From Tubiluchus corallicola (taxonomy: Eukaryota; Priapulida; Priapulimorpha; Priapulimorphida; Tubiluchidae): 64,000 nt of DNA. This document shows positions 59,925-64,000 of the stretch, one piece after another; the stretch's first letter is position 1; every line of letters begins with the position of its first letter. Location: the NCBI GenBank assembly GCA_030141605.1, contig JAQGDQ010000047.1, positions 1-64,000 of the forward strand, written 5' to 3'. The notes beneath the pieces are model-generated. The model was given only the letters and a program-made list of their open reading frames with translations, was not told the DNA's origin and did no database searches. Position numbers and translations under genes: made by a program.

Positions 59925-61535
59925 GTAAGTGTGCTATTGTGTTGTCATTTTTTGTTGTTAAGTTACACGATTATAGTGTATGTGTAGTTATGCACATTGC
60001 ATTCACTGAAGGTAATATTAAAGAATGAAAGTTATATGATTGTGTAACACAATTATGTAAAATCTCGTTGAAATATTGACCATACTGAATATAGAGAAAG
60101 ATAACTTTGATAAATTATGTACATTGTGCTAGACTGGCAGACTGTAAACCAGAGTCCAATATTCAATGTTAGACTTAATTTTGATGTTTATAACGGAATT
60201 GATTTATTATCACAGATAATGCTCTAGTACAAGTCACTAAACTGGCACATTCATGTTAACCACTTTTCGATCAAAGTGCAAGCCTATTGTTCTGCAAGCT
60301 GCAGCAAACACAATAGTTTTACTTACTATTTTTTAATTTATTAGAAATAATTTTAAAATTAAGAAACAAGCAGTTATTAAGCTTCAATTAATTAAAAACT
60401 AAACGAGGTCACCTTTACATGAGGAACACCTTAATAATTTAGTTGTCATGTTTTATTGAAAATGAAACAGCTAAGTAAAGGAACTTGATATTGTCAACAT
60501 TGTTATGAAATTTGAAAGCCAATAAGCCAAGTGCAAATGGTTCTAAAGTTAGCACAGTCTAAGTCAGTTGACTAGATGCACATAATTATATTAAATCAGA
60601 TTATGGCACACTTACAGTTTAGGCAGTCCTTGTAAGTCGTTCATGCATTACTAAACGTGCTGCCATCACGTCAAAAAACCGTAATGCTAGAATAATGGAA
60701 ATTCCGATGTAATTCCGGTATTAATTAGAGAGAACCACCTAAACGGTAAACTCCTCTGACTATGTCAGCTTGAGCAGACTGAGCTAACTGAACAAACACT
60801 CAAAATTTTTGTTTATGATTTAACATGTAAATTTAGTACAAATGGTAATAGTTTCCTAATTTTTATTTAAACACATTAATAGATAAATAATAGAACATAA
60901 TATACAATAATTTTGGTATCGAAACTCAAGAACAAAGTGGTGCGGCAATGATCCAAGCTATGAATGCAAAATAGGGGCTCGGTAAATCCTGGACACAAAG
61001 GGGTCACGACCTTTCAAAGTGCAGACCTGAATGAATGATACTGCCCAATGTGAGTAATTAAACCCCAATGGTGTTTGACAGCCTCAGTTTTTTTGAGATA
61101 GTTTTCCTTTCCATAGGCATTCAGTAAGCAAGAATCTCTAACTTTTTATGCGAAGTCTGCAGTTTGTATTCTGCAGGAGTCTCTAAGAGACGCCATATTT
61201 TATCTAAATATAGCACTCAGAAAATGTAGAAAATATATACCTTAAATATAAATGTAGAAAAATATAGAAAATGTCTCACGCAGACCATGTAATATCTCGA
61301 GCTGATCAGATAATATATCGAGCTGGCCAGCTAATATCTTGAGATCCAAAAATAACAGCTCTTACTCATTAGATAATCTCTAGCTCACCGGATAATGTCT
61401 GCAGCTGACTAGGTAACAGTCAGCTGAACAAATGTCCATTATGTAAATTGTGAATCTGAGTTCTTTAGCAATTTTCTGCAAGTGTTTGCCTTTTACAAAT
61501 TACCTGCGAATTTTACTGTATTTCTAACTACAAAC
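59925..61535. other. ACOT8 downstream intron, left part
   Basis: No exon recognised. Around 61275-61430 a GATAATATCTCGAGCTGACCAG-like word recurs four or five times in degenerate form (about 20-30 bp spacing). Confidence 0.4.
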
Positions 61536-61539
61536 AAGA

Positions 61540-61725
61540 ATTGTTGTAGCAAAAAATGTACAGGTAAAAATGGCACAGGAAAAAATGGCATGGTAAAAAT
61601 GGCACAGGAATAAATGGCACAGGAAAAATGGCACAGCACAAAATGGCACAGGAAAAAATGGCACGGTAAAAATGGCACCAGAAAAAATGTCATAAATAGA
61701 AAAGTAGGAAAAAATGGCACACATG
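61540..61725. repeat. Minisatellite of AAATGGCACAGGAAA units
   Basis: About ten units of 13-18 bp built from AAAAATGGCACAGGA or GGTAAAAATGGCAC. Its translation on the minus strand is a low-complexity Phe/Pro/Cys/His string and is not taken as a gene. Related to the sequence at the left edge of the window. Confidence 0.9.
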
Positions 61726-61844
61726 TTATTTTGATGCAATTGATTTCTATAATAAAATTAGAATGTGCTCACTAGGAAGCAGATCTCCGCCAAAGCCGAA
61801 CAGTCCCAAATTTATTTGCTGATTCTTTTGATTCCAAAAATTTA

Positions 61845-62477
61845 CCATATATACTTATGTACAAGTCGAACTTTTGGGAGGCGATTTTAAGATGAAATTT
61901 TTGGGGTCAACTTATACTTACGATATGTTTTTGGGAGATGTCGCTAAAGAGTCGTCTACAATACGAATATGTATTTAAATAATCCTTCATTATACGCTGG
62001 ACTGAATGAACACTCATACTGTGATGCTTCACATCAGAGAATGTTTGCATCTTCACATTACTTCACAAAATTAACAAATATTACTGTAATTTATTTTAAT
62101 GTATGTGAAATTAAGTTAAAATTTATATATTACCAGTAAATAAACTAAAGTTATCCTAAGGTACGTACGTACGTATGTATGTATGTATGTATGTATGTAT
62201 GTTTGTATGTATGTATTTATGTATGTATGTATGTGTATGTATATATATACATCGGGTACGTATAATATACTCGGCCCAGGCACCTGCACGTATCTTGCAC
62301 ACTAACACAGTAGGCTATTGATTTATTACTCGGCCATTGTTGACATCATTTACTCTGGAATATCTTAATATTTTATGGTTGACTTGTACACAGGTAATAT
62401 ATAAAATGATGCAATTTTTGGTCTTAAAATGCACATCGGCTTGTACATAAGGTCGACTTGTACACACGTATATATGG
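61845..62477. mobile_element. TA-flanked terminal-inverted-repeat transposon (Tc1/mariner-like), non-autonomous
   Basis: 633 bp with ends CCATATATACTTATGTACAA and, inverted, CCATATATACGTGTGTACAA, both continuing GTCGA and flanked by TA. The GTACAAGTCGA word recurs in both subterminal regions. A (GTAT)n tract sits inside. No transposase recognised. Confidence 0.75.
62161..62250. repeat. (GTAC)/(GTAT)n microsatellite
   Basis: Starts as GTACGTACGTAC and becomes GTAT repeats with a few interruptions, ending in TATATATATAC. Confidence 0.95.
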
Positions 62478-62619
62478 TAACCCAAAGATAAGCAAGCAAA
62501 CATAAAAAAATGTACCTGTGTTAGTTTTATACAGACTAGCAATAGTCTCACAAAATAACTGTTTATTAAATCGATTAATAATCATCTAGCCAAACCCCGC
62601 AAAAGAATTTTTGCGCATA

Positions 62620-62825
62620 AACTCACAATAACAACCCATACCACATCACTCCACTCACAACACACAACCCATACCCTACCACCCCACCACATTATCCACA
62701 TCACTTCACCCACACCACACCACCCTGACCAAACTACACCACTCTACCAACACCACACCACAACCCACCCGACCACACCATCCACAGCACACCATTCACA
62801 GCACACACACCACACACACCACTTC
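62620..62825. repeat. CACCACA-rich low-complexity tract
   Basis: Strand-asymmetric sequence with almost no G on the plus strand, made of CACA, CCAC and ACCC words, followed by GATGATG words. Frames through it are compositional artefacts. Confidence 0.85.
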
Positions 62826-62829
62826 ATAT

Positions 62830-64000
62830 GGTGATCATGATGTTGATGACTATGATGATGATGACGACATCTACAGCCCCAACACCAACAGTAAGCATCA
62901 CAGCAAAACCATGCAAAACATTTCGCACAAAGTTGAAACGGTGTACTACAATAGATGCTCTTAATCTGTCTACCAATGATCAATAATGCGCGGACAATCT
63001 GCATAGTTTTGTTTGCTGCTTCTCAGATTATAATTAGGCTAACAGAACATAATTATGTACATGTATAATCTATAACACTGTAGAACGACGGATGATGACA
63101 ATGTGTGGAAGACCCACGAAATTTCTCAAACTCAAAGGCAGTGGATGTTCCAAATAGCGAGCAGCAAAGGGGGTTATAAAAGAACCTCGAAAATACACCC
63201 CTCCCGTTTTGTCTAGTGGACATCTCTCCTAGTGAAACCTTCAACATTTTGTAGACTGTTTTGTCCTTTTTCTCCAAGTATGTTTATTTCTTCTTAGCTT
63301 GCCCAAACAGTTACACAAATTGCTCTAGTTTTTCTAGAGGCTGTTTGAGCAGTTTTCAGCATAATTTGCGTGGTTGGGTCCGGGAAAATGCCTATAGTGG
63401 GTATTCGTGGCCCTCCTGCTAAGTCTAAATATGACTATTACACCCACTGTTGAACGGGCTATCTAACCATTACTGGCACCACCCCGGCACGTTCCCGTTC
63501 TCTAGAAATAAGAGGTATAAGTTTTGCAATTTTTTGCAAAAAATGGTCAAAAGGGGCCATTTTGGAGGTTTTTCGCCCCATATTCCTCACGGTGGGCCTG
63601 ATTCGAATAAATAATAAATCGAAAAATAAACCCCCATGTACGAACCTTTCGTTTGACGTATAGATTGTCGAAAATGGTGCAGTCGTTGCAGCTGTAGCCT
63701 CGTCAGTTATATATCCATATACATCTTTACCACCGAAATTAATAATGCACGAATGTTCCACATAATGTTTATCTACCTTTTTAACTATTATTTTTGGCGA
63801 TCATAGTAGACTGACAAATATATAAGTATATATGTTATGTATATTGCCTTGTCACCTTATAAGGCTATACATATTAATTAGCAAAAGTTATAGGCAGTGT
63901 TACACTGTTTTGCAAGTGAGACTTTCTTGAAATGGAACTGGTACTAACTCGTAGTTGTTTGTTCAGGTGGAGATAACAAAAAAAGTACTAAACACTTCCT
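62830..64000. other. Right-edge non-coding sequence
   Basis: No further ACOT8 exon was recognised. The part at 63459-63761 has a minus-strand open run of 100 codons, but no known domain or splice context supports it. Confidence 0.4.

Noticed and set aside
61540-61725. Possible CRISPR-like array of short regular repeats
   Set aside because: Units are 13-18 bp without unique spacers, in a eukaryotic intron; it is a minisatellite.
61493-61739. Two overlapping minus-strand frames rich in Phe, Pro, Cys and His
   Set aside because: Pure translation of the 15-bp minisatellite; periodic and low complexity.
62744-63004. Cys/Trp/His-rich minus-strand frame
   Set aside because: Arises from the CACCACA and GATGATG low-complexity tracts.
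63459-63761. 100-codon minus-strand frame at the right edge
   Set aside because: No recognised domain, no splice sites of note and no codon bias; left as unannotated sequence.

Overview
The window is nuclear DNA from an animal, most likely an invertebrate. It is AT-rich. Its genes are split by GT-AG introns, AATAAA signals follow stop codons, and it carries hAT, pogo, LINE and Ty3-type elements. The families present (ZC3H15, T-box, EF-hand LPCAT, GT11 fucosyltransferase, ACOT8) are metazoan. The phylum cannot be fixed by eye.

Layout. 1-4.3 kb: no recognised gene. 4.3-5.1 kb (+): an intronless-CDS four-pass membrane protein. 5.7-7.1 kb: an 88-bp tandem duplication and a decayed LINE fragment. 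7.23-11.74 kb: a complete but dead Ty3/gypsy-type LTR element with a perfect 5-bp target duplication. 14.1-16.6 kb: a pogo-type and a hAT-type element. 17.05-25.2 kb (+): ZC3H15 in 11 coding exons (410 aa). 26.76-28.08 kb (-): a two-exon alpha-1,2-fucosyltransferase. 29.8-34.65 kb (+): a T-box factor in 7 coding exons (343 aa), with two DNA transposons in its introns. 36.5-49.8 kb (-): an EF-hand lysophosphatidylcholine acyltransferase (559 aa). 50.5-51.9 kb: a degenerate satellite interrupted by a hAT element. 54.25 kb to beyond the right edge (+): ACOT8, whose introns hold a LINE, a hAT element with a perfect 131-bp palindrome, a TA-flanked transposon and low-complexity arrays.

The genes form no operon and share no evident pathway. 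ZC3H15 and the fucosyltransferase are convergent. The fucosyltransferase and T-box gene are divergent across about 1.7 kb. T-box and LPCAT are convergent. LPCAT and ACOT8 are divergent.

The most notable observation is in LPCAT. Two tandem, homologous 218-nt exons each encode the HX4D acyltransferase motif. One resembles vertebrate LPCAT1 and the other LPCAT2. They have identical phases, and including both shifts the frame into a stop within seven codons, so they look mutually exclusive. One gene would then make two enzymes differing in their catalytic block. Other points are two independent fold-back (template-switch-like) palindromes and PCNA-binding-like C-termini kept in two pogo transposase remnants. 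All intron-exon models were read by eye from splice sites, phase and remembered family sequences; none was checked against transcripts.
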